A stretch of DNA of 64,000 nucleotides from Gammaproteobacteria bacterium (GTDB lineage: Bacteria > Pseudomonadota > Gammaproteobacteria > Burkholderiales > Burkholderiaceae_C). This document shows, piece after piece, positions 8,218 through 17,700 of the stretch. Both the position numbers and the translations under genes were made by a program. The notes under the pieces are model-generated. The model made no database searches, had not been told where the DNA came from, and was given only the letters and a program-made list of their open reading frames with translations. How positions within the stretch are numbered: position 1 is the first letter of the stretch; each line of letters starts with the position of its first letter. Where the stretch lies: assembly GCA_018828125.1 (NCBI GenBank), contig JAHJWB010000019.1, forward strand, positions 1 through 64,000, given 5' to 3'.

Positions 8218-9273
8218 CTACAAAAGCGGCGCCACGGCCCGCTCGGCGCGCCATTCCTGCGGGCTGGTGCCAAAGCGTGTGCGAAACACCCGGCTGAAGG
8301 TGCTGGGGGTGCTGAAACCGCAGCGCCAGGCAATCGTGCTGATGGGCTCGACGCTGCGCTCTATGTGCTGGCGCGCGGCTTGCAGGCGCATCTCTCGCAG
8401 TTCGGCATAAACGCTGCTGCCCTGCTCGGCAAAGCTGCGGTAGAGCTGAGCGCGCGAAGTGTGGATGGCTTGTGCAATGTGCTGCACCTGCAGATCGTGC
8501 TGGTGCAGGCGCGTGCGCATAAATTGGCGCGCGGCAGCCAAAAGGCCGGGGGCGAATGTGTCAGGGTTGCTGTCAGAGCCGTGCGTAACCAGGCCCGCCG
8601 CCTCTCGCAGGCAGGTCAGTGCCAAGCTGGAGGCTGCATCGATGGCAGTCGCGAGCGCCATCGCGGACAGACCCGCACCATGCTGATGCAGCAGACTGAG
8701 CTGAGCTTGCAGAAAGGGGGCCAGCGAGTGCTCGGTGGCGGGAAGCCGATCGATGCGCAAATGGCGCTCTGTGCAGCCCAGTGCCTCGCTCACCAAATGG
8801 CGCGGCAATATAAGGAAGGCATCGTCCAAAGCGCCGCAGTGAAAGTCCATGGGCTGCGTCGTGTCGTACACATACAAATCCCCCGCCTGCACGCGGCTTT
8901 GCGCTCCGTTGGGCGCCTCCTGCACCAGATGACCGGTGCGCAGCCAGGTGACGATGACGGCATCAGGCGCATCAGGTGTGGTGCGCGCGTGCCGACGGGT
9001 TTCGATTGGTGCACCCGTATACAAGCCAAAACTGGCCTGGCTGCCATGCCCAATACTGGCCTGCCAGTGCATCTGCCCGTCGCTGTGGCTGGCGTCCGTC
9101 AAGTCCAGCAGTCGCGACGGGCTGAATTGCGTACGGCGTAGCGCATCGAACTGGTCGGGCGGCGCGTAGTCACGGGAGGATGCGGTAAGAAGTGCGGGCG
9201 GCTGCATGTCAGGGACTGAGGCGTAGATGACAAGGTAATGCTGCCAATGGCAGTGGATCAAGACCAGCGGCAT
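8218..9273 (-). CDS. AraC family transcriptional regulator
   Basis: A 351-aa protein. The N-terminal part (about 60-200) is a cupin-like AraC-binding domain of the type found in FeaR-like regulators, with GDLYVYDTTQPMDF and LILPRHLV. The C-terminal about 100 residues hold the two AraC helix-turn-helices (VQHIAQAIHTSRAQLYRSFAEQG and ISTIAWRCGFSTPSTFSRVFRTRFGTSPQEWR). The ATG at 9273 is preceded by AAGG with a 9-nt gap; a second ATG at 9207 has no good ribosome site. No target operon is adjacent: it stands alone between the cysC operon leader and a gene-poor stretch. The inducer is unknown. Confidence 0.88.
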   Translation of the reverse strand: MPLVLIHCHWQHYLVIYASVPDMQPPALLTASSRDYAPPDQFDALRRTQFSPSRLLDLTDASHSDGQMHWQASIGHGSQASFGLYTGAPIETRRHARTTPDAPDAVIVTWLRTGHLVQEAPNGAQSRVQAGDLYVYDTTQPMDFHCGALDDAFLILPRHLVSEALGCTERHLRIDRLPATEHSLAPFLQAQLSLLHQHGAGLSAMALATAIDAASSLALTCLREAAGLVTHGSDSNPDTFAPGLLAAARQFMRTRLHQHDLQVQHIAQAIHTSRAQLYRSFAEQGSSVYAELREMRLQAARQHIERSVEPISTIAWRCGFSTPSTFSRVFRTRFGTSPQEWRAERAVAPLL

Positions 9274-10003
9274 TGTGGCCTACCTTGCTCGATCCGCCTC
9301 TGTCGCACTCGACGGCGCGTGCAGCGGGTCCCACCCCGCATCGAGCAAAGGGTCTAAGAACATGCGTCTCCTGAGCTCTTCGTCCAATCGAGAGCCCGCT
9401 GGTTCAGTCAGGTCTCAACGCTGGAAGTACATGAAGCGGTTGTCCAGTCTCCGCTTTTGGTCGACGCCGTCGTTCGGTAAATGAGTGGTGAACGGCAGCA
9501 ACCAGCCTGAAGCCGCCACGCCCAAGGTCGGTTCTGCAGCGATTGCAGCCACCAATCTCCTATTGACGAACTGACGCTATGCGGCACACAGCGGTCTTTG
9601 CCCGCCGCTGGACCGATAGAAATGGAATCGCATGAGAGACGCTCAGGGTTTTACCGGCAGATCGAGGCGCCCCATTCTGGCGCTAAGGAGAAAAAATCAG
9701 ACTCCAACCCATGCCAGCCGCGCCTTACCGGCCTCGTTGATCGATACGATCATCTTGGCGTCTTCCGTGGCGATCAAGTGGTGATGGCACGCTGGATACC
9801 TGCCGACAGACCCGCATTGGCGCCAGGATCCTGCTAGCCACACACTTGAGAGACCACTTCCAACTATTTTTTTCTCACTCAATGTGGACCGGCGCCACCG
9901 CCCACCGTATTGACTAGCAGCTGCATCGCTATAGTTGATGGTAACCAGACGAAAGTTGGGAACCGGTTTACCCTGACACCATATCAACCGGAGGCGATAA
10001 GAC
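9274..10003. other. 730-bp gene-poor region with a degenerate intergenic repeat
   Basis: No ORF here has protein-like composition that I can place. Bases about 9461-9513 hold one copy of a degenerate element (CGTCGTTCG ... GGCAGCAACCAGCCTGAAGC) that recurs near 21561-21610 and around the IS256 insertion at 28649-30096. The last about 60 bases lead into rsbQ, with GGAGG six to ten nt before its ATG. Confidence 0.5.
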
Positions 10004-10822
10004 ATGACAAACGTTCTGAAGCGAAACAATGTCAAAGTTCTGGGGGACGAAGGCCCCGTGCTGATGTACGCCCACGGCTTTGGATGCAACCAAGACATGT
10101 GGAGTTCGATAACACCTGCATTCAGGGCTACGCACCGCCAAGTGCTGTTCGACTATGTGGGTAGCGGTGACTCTGATCGCGGGGCTTTTGACCGGTTGCG
10201 GTATGCCGATCTTCGGGGCTACGCGCTGGATGTCCTAGAGGTGTGCGACGCCCTTGGCCTGGAAGATGGGGTAACTTTTGTGGGCCACTCAGTCAGCTGC
10301 AGCATCGGCATGCTCGCGTCTATCGAGAAGCCTTCGCTGTTTGACCGATTGATTATGCTGGGCCCTTCTCCTTGCTTTCTGAATGTCCCGCCTGACTACG
10401 TGGGTGGTTTCGAGCGAGACGACCTCGAAGGTCTGCTGGCGCTGATGGATCAGAACTACTTGGGGTGGGCCAGCTATCTGGCCCCCGTGGTTGCGGGGGA
10501 TGCAGGATCCGGCGACGTGACCAGTACGCTGACAGACAGCTTTTGCTCGACGGATCCGGCAGTTGCAAAAGTGTTCGCCAGGGCCACATTCTTCGCTGAC
10601 AACCGGGCTGACCTTGCCAAGGTCACGCGGCCATCACTTCTATTGCAACACCGCAACGACACTCTGGCCCCCCTTTCTGTCGGTGAATATCTCCATGCAC
10701 ATCTGCCGGAAAGCACCCTGCACGTGCTCGACGTTTCTGGTCATTGCGCTCACATGAGCAACCCGGCCGTCGTGATCAATGCTATGCGTGACTACCTTGA
10801 TCACGCTTGCGTTGCTGCCTGA
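10004..10822 (+). CDS. rsbQ: RsbQ-type alpha/beta hydrolase
   Basis: A 272-aa alpha/beta hydrolase of the RsbQ/KAI2/D14 group. The catalytic triad can be read as S96 (in GHSVS), D219 (in HRNDT) and H247 (in SGHCAH), the same numbers as I recall for Bacillus subtilis RsbQ. The oxyanion segment is HGFGCNQDMW. In Bacillus, RsbQ activates the PAS-containing phosphatase RsbP, probably by processing a small hydrophobic ligand. Here the next gene, 19 nt downstream, encodes a PAS protein whose first domain resembles the RsbP-type PAS, so the pairing is preserved without the phosphatase. GGAGG stands before the ATG. The output is probably linked to the c-di-GMP and phosphorelay genes that follow. Confidence 0.88.
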   Translation: MTNVLKRNNVKVLGDEGPVLMYAHGFGCNQDMWSSITPAFRATHRQVLFDYVGSGDSDRGAFDRLRYADLRGYALDVLEVCDALGLEDGVTFVGHSVSCSIGMLASIEKPSLFDRLIMLGPSPCFLNVPPDYVGGFERDDLEGLLALMDQNYLGWASYLAPVVAGDAGSGDVTSTLTDSFCSTDPAVAKVFARATFFADNRADLAKVTRPSLLLQHRNDTLAPLSVGEYLHAHLPESTLHVLDVSGHCAHMSNPAVVINAMRDYLDHACVAA

Positions 10823-10841
10823 CGCAAAGGTAAGCCCCTTC

Positions 10842-11633
10842 ATGAGTCTGCTGGACCAATTGCCCTGCGCGGTGGTTGTCACAAATGAAGCGGGCCTCCT
10901 GCTCGACGTCAATGCGGCCCTTCTCGCACTTGCGGGAGGCGGGCGACAGGATCGCATCGGGAGGTGGATCGATGAACTACTTCCGCCAGCCAGTCGCATT
11001 TTCCTGCAGACCCATATCTGGCCCACGTTGCTGCGAGATGGGCACATAAGCGAGATCCATCTGCAGGTCAACGGTTTAGACAGGAATCGCGTGCCTGTGC
11101 TGCTCAGTAGTCGAAGAGGTGAATTCCAGGGTGCTCCAGCCTTTTTTTGGAGCTTTGTGTCAACCTATCAGCGCCACCGCTTCGAGGCTGAACTCATTGA
11201 ACAGCGCAACCTTGCAGAGTCGGCGGGGCTGGCACTAGGCGAAAGTCAGCGCTTCATGCGCGCGATCACTGATGCGATCCCAAGCAAGGTGGCGTATTGG
11301 GGCAAGGATCTCCGATGCCGCTTTGCCAACTATGCTTATGCGCAATGGTATGGCAGACAGCCGCATGAGTTGGTGGGCATGGCACTCGAAGAGCTATTGG
11401 GAGAGCGCATCTTTCAATCGGACGAAGAATATGCCCAAGCCGCTCTCAAGGGACAGGTGCAGCATTTTGAGCGTGCTATCACCAACTTGGATGGAAGTAC
11501 CCGATACATGTTGGCGCACTATATGCCCGATTTCGTAGGTAGCGACGTCCTTGGTTTCTTCGTCAATATTAGTGACGTAACTGAACTCAAGAAAACGCAG
11601 TTGGCATTGGAGGAGGCTCAGCGCAAAGGCTGA
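10842..11633 (+). CDS. Two-PAS sensor protein, partner of RsbQ; possibly cut short by a frameshift
   Basis: 263 aa from the ATG at 10842, chosen because it directly precedes the first PAS domain and has AAAGG about 11 nt upstream. PAS1 spans about 1-115 (LDQLPCAVVVTNEAGLLLDV; SRIFLQTHIWPTLLRDG, as in RsbQ-associated PAS domains). A helical linker follows, then PAS2 at about 135-250 (AITDAIPSKVAYWGKDLRCR). PAS2 closely resembles PAS domains in the hybrid kinase at 14702 and the EAL protein at 11906. The protein stops after a coiled-coil start (LALEEAQRKG) where such proteins normally continue into a kinase or GGDEF domain. No output domain remains. See the next feature for the other frame. Confidence 0.75.
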   Translation: MSLLDQLPCAVVVTNEAGLLLDVNAALLALAGGGRQDRIGRWIDELLPPASRIFLQTHIWPTLLRDGHISEIHLQVNGLDRNRVPVLLSSRRGEFQGAPAFFWSFVSTYQRHRFEAELIEQRNLAESAGLALGESQRFMRAITDAIPSKVAYWGKDLRCRFANYAYAQWYGRQPHELVGMALEELLGERIFQSDEEYAQAALKGQVQHFERAITNLDGSTRYMLAHYMPDFVGSDVLGFFVNISDVTELKKTQLALEEAQRKG

Positions 11634-11905
11634 TCTGGCCGATGCAGGTGGCAGGTCGACGGAGCTTGACGTTGAGGACCAGGCTATTTCCGGGGCGCGA
11701 AATCTACACATCGCTTTCGGCGCCGACACGTGGCTTCTTTGTGGAAAGTCCACAATTTTGACGCCCATCGCCGTACCAACAACCGTTGCTGCCAACATAC
11801 TGAGTAAAAGCGCGCGGCAGCTTCAAGTTATTAAAACGCCGCTATCCGATAAGGCGCTAAATGCACTTGTCGCCAGCCGGTAAATTTTGGGTAGCACGTT
11901 GCAGC
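11634..11905 (+). other. Open frame after the PAS protein, possible frameshifted tail
   Basis: If one base is removed near 11628-11630, the linker reads on as KADLADAGGRSTELD and stays open for about 85 codons to the TAA at 11881. The sequence (for example GADTWLLCGKST, ILSKSARQLQVIKTPLSDKA) is not a domain I recognise, so this may be a frameshifted tail or chance. Nothing else is seen here. Confidence 0.3.
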
Positions 11906-14434
11906 CTAGTAGCTACCCCCAATTTGGATGTTGCTTCGCTGTTGAAGCCATGACATCAACGCATCGGCTGGCATCGGTTTGGCATAGAAGTACCCTTGCA
12001 TGCTCGTACACCCCATGCTGACTAGCTTGTCCACTTGGCTTTGAGTTTCGACCCCCTCAGCGATCAACCCCATATGCAGACTCTTGCCCAGTTGAATGAT
12101 CGCGGTGGCGATGGAAACGCTTTGGTGTGAAGTCGCCAAGCGCGACACAAATGACTTGTCGATCTTGAGCACGTCGATTGGAAGTTGGCTAAGGTATGCC
12201 AGGCTGGAGTAACCAGTACCGAAATCGTCGAGGGCAATGCGGAATCCATGCGTTCGCAAGCGTTCAAGCAGATGACGAAGATTGTCGGCGTCCTTCATTA
12301 AAAGGCCTTCCGTGATCTCTAGCTCGATACACTTCGGGTCGATCTTGTACGCAGCACACAACTCACAAAGCGACTCCAAGTAATTAGGTTGCGCGAACTG
12401 GACGATGGATACGTTTATAGCGACATGCAGTTTTTGGCCGATTGTCTGGGCGGTTGAAATTTGTTTGAACGCATCTAGTAGTACGGCGAGGCCCAACGCA
12501 ACGATCAGACCTGTTTCCTCCGCATATGCGATGAACTCAGATGGGGGAATCAGGTCACCGGCTTCGTCCCGAAGCCGCACAAGGGCTTCGACAGTAGTCA
12601 CCTGCTGGCTGAGAACATCAACCTGGGGTTGGTAATGCACCTCAACCCTTCCCCCGTCGATGGCGGCACGCAACGTTTTGCCGGTGCGACTGCGCTGAAC
12701 GAGCATCTCCTCAATCGACGCCGAATGGAAGCTGCAGCGATTGCGCCCATCCGATTTGGCTCTGTAAAGTGCCGAATCGGCGTGCCTCATGAGATCTTCG
12801 CGAGTCAAAGCGTCATCGGGGTAAACGCTGATACCGACACTGCAGCCGACATGGAAATCTGCTCCCTCAATCACGATCGTTGAGGACACCGCGTCAATCG
12901 CTGCCTGCGCCATCAATCTGGCCTGTTCTGGCGATTGAATTTCGGGCAACAGGATCATGAATTCATCGCCGCCCTGCCTGCTCACCGTTGCTGCAGCGCT
13001 GAAGATAGCCGTCAGGCGATCAGCCACGGTCCGGAGAATCAAATCACCTACATGGTGCCCGTGTGCATCGTTGACAAACTTGAAGTGATCCAGGTCGAGA
13101 ATCATCAACGCGAGCGAGCCGTGCCCCGTTGCTGCGGAACGCATTGCTTGCGATATGCGGTCGGCCAAAAGCAGACGGTTAGGTAGGTCGGTGAGCTGAT
13201 CGTGTTGCGCGAGATGGGTCATCTTTATCGCCATTGCACGCGCCTCACTCACATCGTGAAAAACAATGACTGCACCTGATATATGGCCTTCTGCATCCTT
13301 TATAGGGGAGGCTGAGTCCTCCACGGTTACCCGGTTTCCCCCACGCGTCACCAGCAAGGTGTCCAGCGCCATGCCCACCTTCCGCTCTTGCCTGAGCGCT
13401 ATACGGATCGGATTTTGCAAAGGTGACTGATCCTCGTGACTCATGAGCGGCATCACGGTTTCAATCGGTTGGCCCAGTGAATTCGTGCTGTCCCACCCGG
13501 TCATCGTCTCTGCAACCGGGTTCATGTAGGTGATACGACCTGATGAATCGGTGGCAATCACGCTGTCGCCGATAGAGCTGAGAATGACCTGTGCGCGGGC
13601 TCTCTCTTCGCCCAAAGCCGCCTCCGTCGCATTGACTGCAGTGACATCCGTCAAAAGCAGCAAGGCACCCCAACGATTCTGCGAATCCATTCGCAGCGCC
13701 ATCGACGCATGAATGTCACGGCGGCTGCCATCAGCAACTACGCAGTTCAGCGCGAGGCTGTGTTCTGTGGTCAAGGAGCTGTCGTGCCCGGCATTCAGCA
13801 TCAGTTGGCTGAGTGAGGGTCCAATGGCCTTGGCAACATGTTCTCCCAGCACATCCTCCATCGTCTTGCCAAGGAATCCATCAGGAGGCACGTTGAACCA
13901 CTTGCCACTTTGATCGTTACAAAGTTGGCAGAGCAGATCGCTGTTCCAAAAAGTGATGTGCCCGGGAACGTTTTTAACGACATGGTCTAAATCACGTTGC
14001 GTACTCAGAAGCCTTCTCTGCTCCCTTCGCAGTGCCAGTTGTACCTGGACCCGTGCTTTTACCAATTGCGGATTGAAAGGCTTCGGCACGAAGTCAGCGG
14101 CGCCAACTTCAAAAGCCTTCAACTCCTGTTCAAAACCATCATTGCTAGTAATGAATATCACTGCCGCGTCTATTGTTTCAATACAGCCCTTGAGGTCCGA
14201 GCACAGCTGATATCCGTCCCGCTCTGGCATCGAAATGTCAAGCAGCACAACGCTGGGCCTTAACTGTTTTGCCAAGCGAACAGCATCGCTTGCTTGTGTG
14301 GTGAAAGCGACGCGACCCAGTTCCGCCACCACCGCGTGCAGACTGCGAACGCATACGACGTCATCATCAACGATGAGTATCTGCTCGGGTTGCTCTTCAT
14401 AATGATGCTGCGGTGCGGAGTCTGCAATGAGCAT
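11906..14434 (-). CDS. Response regulator with PAS-PAS-GGDEF-EAL output (c-di-GMP turnover)
   Basis: 842 aa. REC domain at residues about 17-135 with phosphoacceptor D66 (VVLLDISMP) and K118 (in PKPF). PAS at about 150-270 and 280-400. GGDEF at about 408-570 with an intact RQGGDEF motif (488-492) but no RxxD inhibitory site. EAL at about 585-830 with EALVR (616-620), NVSIVQF, ELEITEG, DDFGTGYSSL and KIDKSFV all present, so phosphodiesterase activity is expected. It faces the RsbQ-PAS pair convergently and the hybrid kinase divergently. The kinase or its Hpt is the likely phosphodonor (inference). Both c-di-GMP domains look catalytically competent; the net direction cannot be told. Confidence 0.9.
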   Translation of the reverse strand: MLIADSAPQHHYEEQPEQILIVDDDVVCVRSLHAVVAELGRVAFTTQASDAVRLAKQLRPSVVLLDISMPERDGYQLCSDLKGCIETIDAAVIFITSNDGFEQELKAFEVGAADFVPKPFNPQLVKARVQVQLALRREQRRLLSTQRDLDHVVKNVPGHITFWNSDLLCQLCNDQSGKWFNVPPDGFLGKTMEDVLGEHVAKAIGPSLSQLMLNAGHDSSLTTEHSLALNCVVADGSRRDIHASMALRMDSQNRWGALLLLTDVTAVNATEAALGEERARAQVILSSIGDSVIATDSSGRITYMNPVAETMTGWDSTNSLGQPIETVMPLMSHEDQSPLQNPIRIALRQERKVGMALDTLLVTRGGNRVTVEDSASPIKDAEGHISGAVIVFHDVSEARAMAIKMTHLAQHDQLTDLPNRLLLADRISQAMRSAATGHGSLALMILDLDHFKFVNDAHGHHVGDLILRTVADRLTAIFSAAATVSRQGGDEFMILLPEIQSPEQARLMAQAAIDAVSSTIVIEGADFHVGCSVGISVYPDDALTREDLMRHADSALYRAKSDGRNRCSFHSASIEEMLVQRSRTGKTLRAAIDGGRVEVHYQPQVDVLSQQVTTVEALVRLRDEAGDLIPPSEFIAYAEETGLIVALGLAVLLDAFKQISTAQTIGQKLHVAINVSIVQFAQPNYLESLCELCAAYKIDPKCIELEITEGLLMKDADNLRHLLERLRTHGFRIALDDFGTGYSSLAYLSQLPIDVLKIDKSFVSRLATSHQSVSIATAIIQLGKSLHMGLIAEGVETQSQVDKLVSMGCTSMQGYFYAKPMPADALMSWLQQRSNIQIGGSY

Positions 14435-14701
14435 GGCGGGCTACTGTTGTCGTTGACGAAATTCGGCTTTCAACCAGGCAGGCTTCTGGTAGTGTGCACC
14501 AGCTGCCCTGGAATCGCCGCATGCTTTTTGCGCGCTTTCAGCTACGTTGTGGCTTCCATTGTTTCGAAATCGGTGCTTCGCGGCAGGTGCGACCAACGTT
14601 TTGGAGCTGGGGCAGTCCCGGTGTTGCTGGTTGGTATGTGAATGCCATGGTGCTCTCAGCTTTCTCTGACGCCCGACACCCCTTTGAAGGATGTTCCGTT
14701 C

Positions 14702-17700
14702 ATGGATACGAAAAAATTGTCGCGGTCCCCCTTTGTTTGGATGGTCGCAACCTTCTTGATGGCAGCGGCAATCAGTGGAGTGCTGGCACTACAACAGACT
14801 GAAAGTAACCGCCACTCGGCGCAAAAGGCGTTTGAAGCGCAGGCCGAGGACATTGTTGTGCGGCTGCAGCAACGTATTCGACTTTACGAATATGGCCTGC
14901 GAGGTGCCAGGGCTGCCGTGGTGACCGCAGGCGAGAACGGGATCAATAGCAAGCTGTTCCGTCAATACAGTGAAACGAGAGATTTCACAGAGGAGTTTCC
15001 TGGCGCCCGGGGTTTCGGCTTTATCCGCCGAGTACCGCGGACGAAAACCGATGCCTACCTGCAGGCAAGGCAGGCCGATGGAATCAGCGATTTTTCTATC
15101 CGCTCGCTGAACGAGTACAGCGATGAACGATTTGTCATCGAGTACATCGAGCCAATAGAGCGCAATCGCGTGGCACGTGGGCTGGACATTGGGTCAGAGG
15201 CCAACAGGCGCCAAGCCGCCATCTCGGCTCTGCAAACTGGAAAAGCCACGATCACTGGCCCTATCACCCTGGTTCAATCGTCCGGAGACCCTCAGCGATC
15301 CGTACTTTTTCTGCTGCCGGTGTATCGCAGCGGGGTGACCCCCAGCGATATCGATCAGCGCGAAGCCCTGGGATTCGGATGGACTTATGCCCCCCTCGCG
15401 TTAAGCGAGGTTTTGGCCGATTTCGGCATGGCGCAATTGCAGTACGACCTGGCGATCACAGATGTTTCCAACCCGTCGCAGCAGGATACTGTCTTTGACA
15501 GCAAGCGCTCTGGCGCATCCGGCCAGTCGGTGATTACCCAAATGCTGGAGCGAGAAATTTATGGCCGCCTCTGGCGTTTTGATCTCATTGCCAGACCAGG
15601 GTTTGTAGCAGGGCTAGGACAATTTTCGGGGCGTGCAGTTTTTACTGTTGGCTTAGGTGTCAGTCTGCTCATTTCGCTCCTGGTTGGTGCCTTGAGGGCG
15701 GGGAAAGAACGCAAGAGAAAAGCGTTGGTCCAACAAGCCCAACTGGCAACGATCGTAGAGAGCTCAGCGGATGCGATAGTGGGGGAGACAGCCCAGGGCA
15801 AAGTCATCATTTGGAACCCAGCAGCAGAACACTTGTTCGGATTTACCAAAGCTGAAGCGCTGGGACAAGAAATGTCCGAGCGGATGACAGTTGCGGAAGA
15901 TGCGCAGAAGGAAGAAAGACTTTTCAACAAGGTCATGTCAACAGGCGAGTCAGAACCCATCGACATAACCTTGCTGGCCAAAAGCGGCAGGCAGGTACCG
16001 GTATCAGTAACTGCAAGCGCGATTCGCGGCGAACGCGGGCAAATCATCGGTGTAGCCCGCTTCATGCGCGACATTCGAGACCGTCAAGCTGCGGAAAAGG
16101 CGATGGCAGATATGGCTGCAAGTCTGGAAAAACAAGTGGTGGCTCGCACGGCAGAGTTGGAGACTGCGCGCCATGACCTCCAGACGGTGCTGGACTCCGT
16201 GCCCTCCATGATTGGATACTGGGATAAGAACCTGCTGAATCGCGTCGCCAATCGTGCCTATGGTGACTGGTTTGGCGTTGACCCTGCTAACCTGCAAGGC
16301 AGACATATGCAGGATTTGTTGGGGGAAAAGCTCTTTGAACTCAACCGCCCTTACATCGAAGGTGCGTTGACCGGGGAGAAGCAGCGTTTTGAGCGCACGA
16401 TTCCGCGCGTAGACGGAAGCGGAATGCGCCACTCGCTTGCCAATTACTTGCCTGACGTCGTGGGCGGCGAAGTGCGAGGTTTTTATGTCATCGTGCACGA
16501 CGTGACAGAGGTAGTAGTGAGCCGCCAGGCCATAGCGCACGAGCGAGAACGACTGCAGCACATCATTGAGGGCACGAACGTAGGTACCTGGGAATGGAAC
16601 GTGCAAACGGGAGAGCTCGTCATCAACGAACGCTGGGCCGAGATCATCGGTTACTCCAGAGAGGAGCTCAGTCCTGCCACGATCGATACGTGGAAAGCCC
16701 ACGTGCACCCCGAAGATCTTCCAGGGGCTCAGGCACTCCTGAGCCAACACTTTGATGAAGTGCAACCCCAATACCAAAGCGTGATCCGAATGCGCCACAA
16801 ACTTGGGCATTGGGTTTGGGTCCAGTCGCGTGGGAAGGTTTATACGCGGGCGTCCGATGGACAGCCGGAATGGATGTATGGCACGCATCATGACATCACA
16901 GCAACCAAGGAGGCGGAAGCTCAGCTTCAGGAAGCGGTGGCAATTCTCAGAGGTGTGTTGAACGCTGCGACACAACAGTCCATTATCGCAACTGACGCTG
17001 ACGGAACGATAACGCTGTTCAATACTGGTGCTGAGCACATGCTCGGCTACGGCGCCAACGAGTTGGTTGGCAAGAGTACACCTGCCCCGCTTCACTTGAG
17101 AGAAGAAGTTGAAGCCTATGGGCTGGAGCTGACGCGACGCTATGGCATGCCAATCCATGGTTTTCGCGTCTTTGTTCATGAAGCGGAACGACTGGGCCAT
17201 GAGACCCGTGAATGGACTTACGTGCGCAAAGACGGGCATCAATTGCGTGTTCAGCTGTCCGTCAACACGATCCGTGATTTGCAGGGCAACATGCTTGGCT
17301 ACCTGGGCATCGCTCAGGACATGACGGAGCGCCATCGCAGAGACACAGAGTTGCGCCATGCAAAAGCCGCAGCAGAAAAAGCCAGCATTGCCAAAAGCAT
17401 GTTCTTGGCCAACATGAGCCATGAAATACGGACACCCATGAACGCGGTTCTTGGAGTTGCCCACTTGCTAGTGGACACTCCACTGAACGATGACCAACGT
17501 CTCCTGCTAAGCAAGCTGCAGATTGCAGGTCGATCCCTGTTGGGAATCATCAACGACGTGCTTGATATCTCCAAGATCGAGGCGGGTGAAATGACCACAG
17601 AGTCTGTGGCCTTCGCTCCTTCTGACTTGGTGGCAGAGCTCATACAACTATATTCCGCTCAGGCGGAGAGCAAAGGTATACAGCTGCAAGCAAAAGCGCT

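Noticed and set aside
9697..10098. 133-aa minus-strand ORF upstream of rsbQ
   Set aside because: It overlaps the rsbQ start region on the other strand and shows no family pattern.
16004..17464. 486-aa open frame antisense to the hybrid kinase
   Set aside because: The plus-strand frame has clear PAS and kinase domains throughout; the antisense protein has none.
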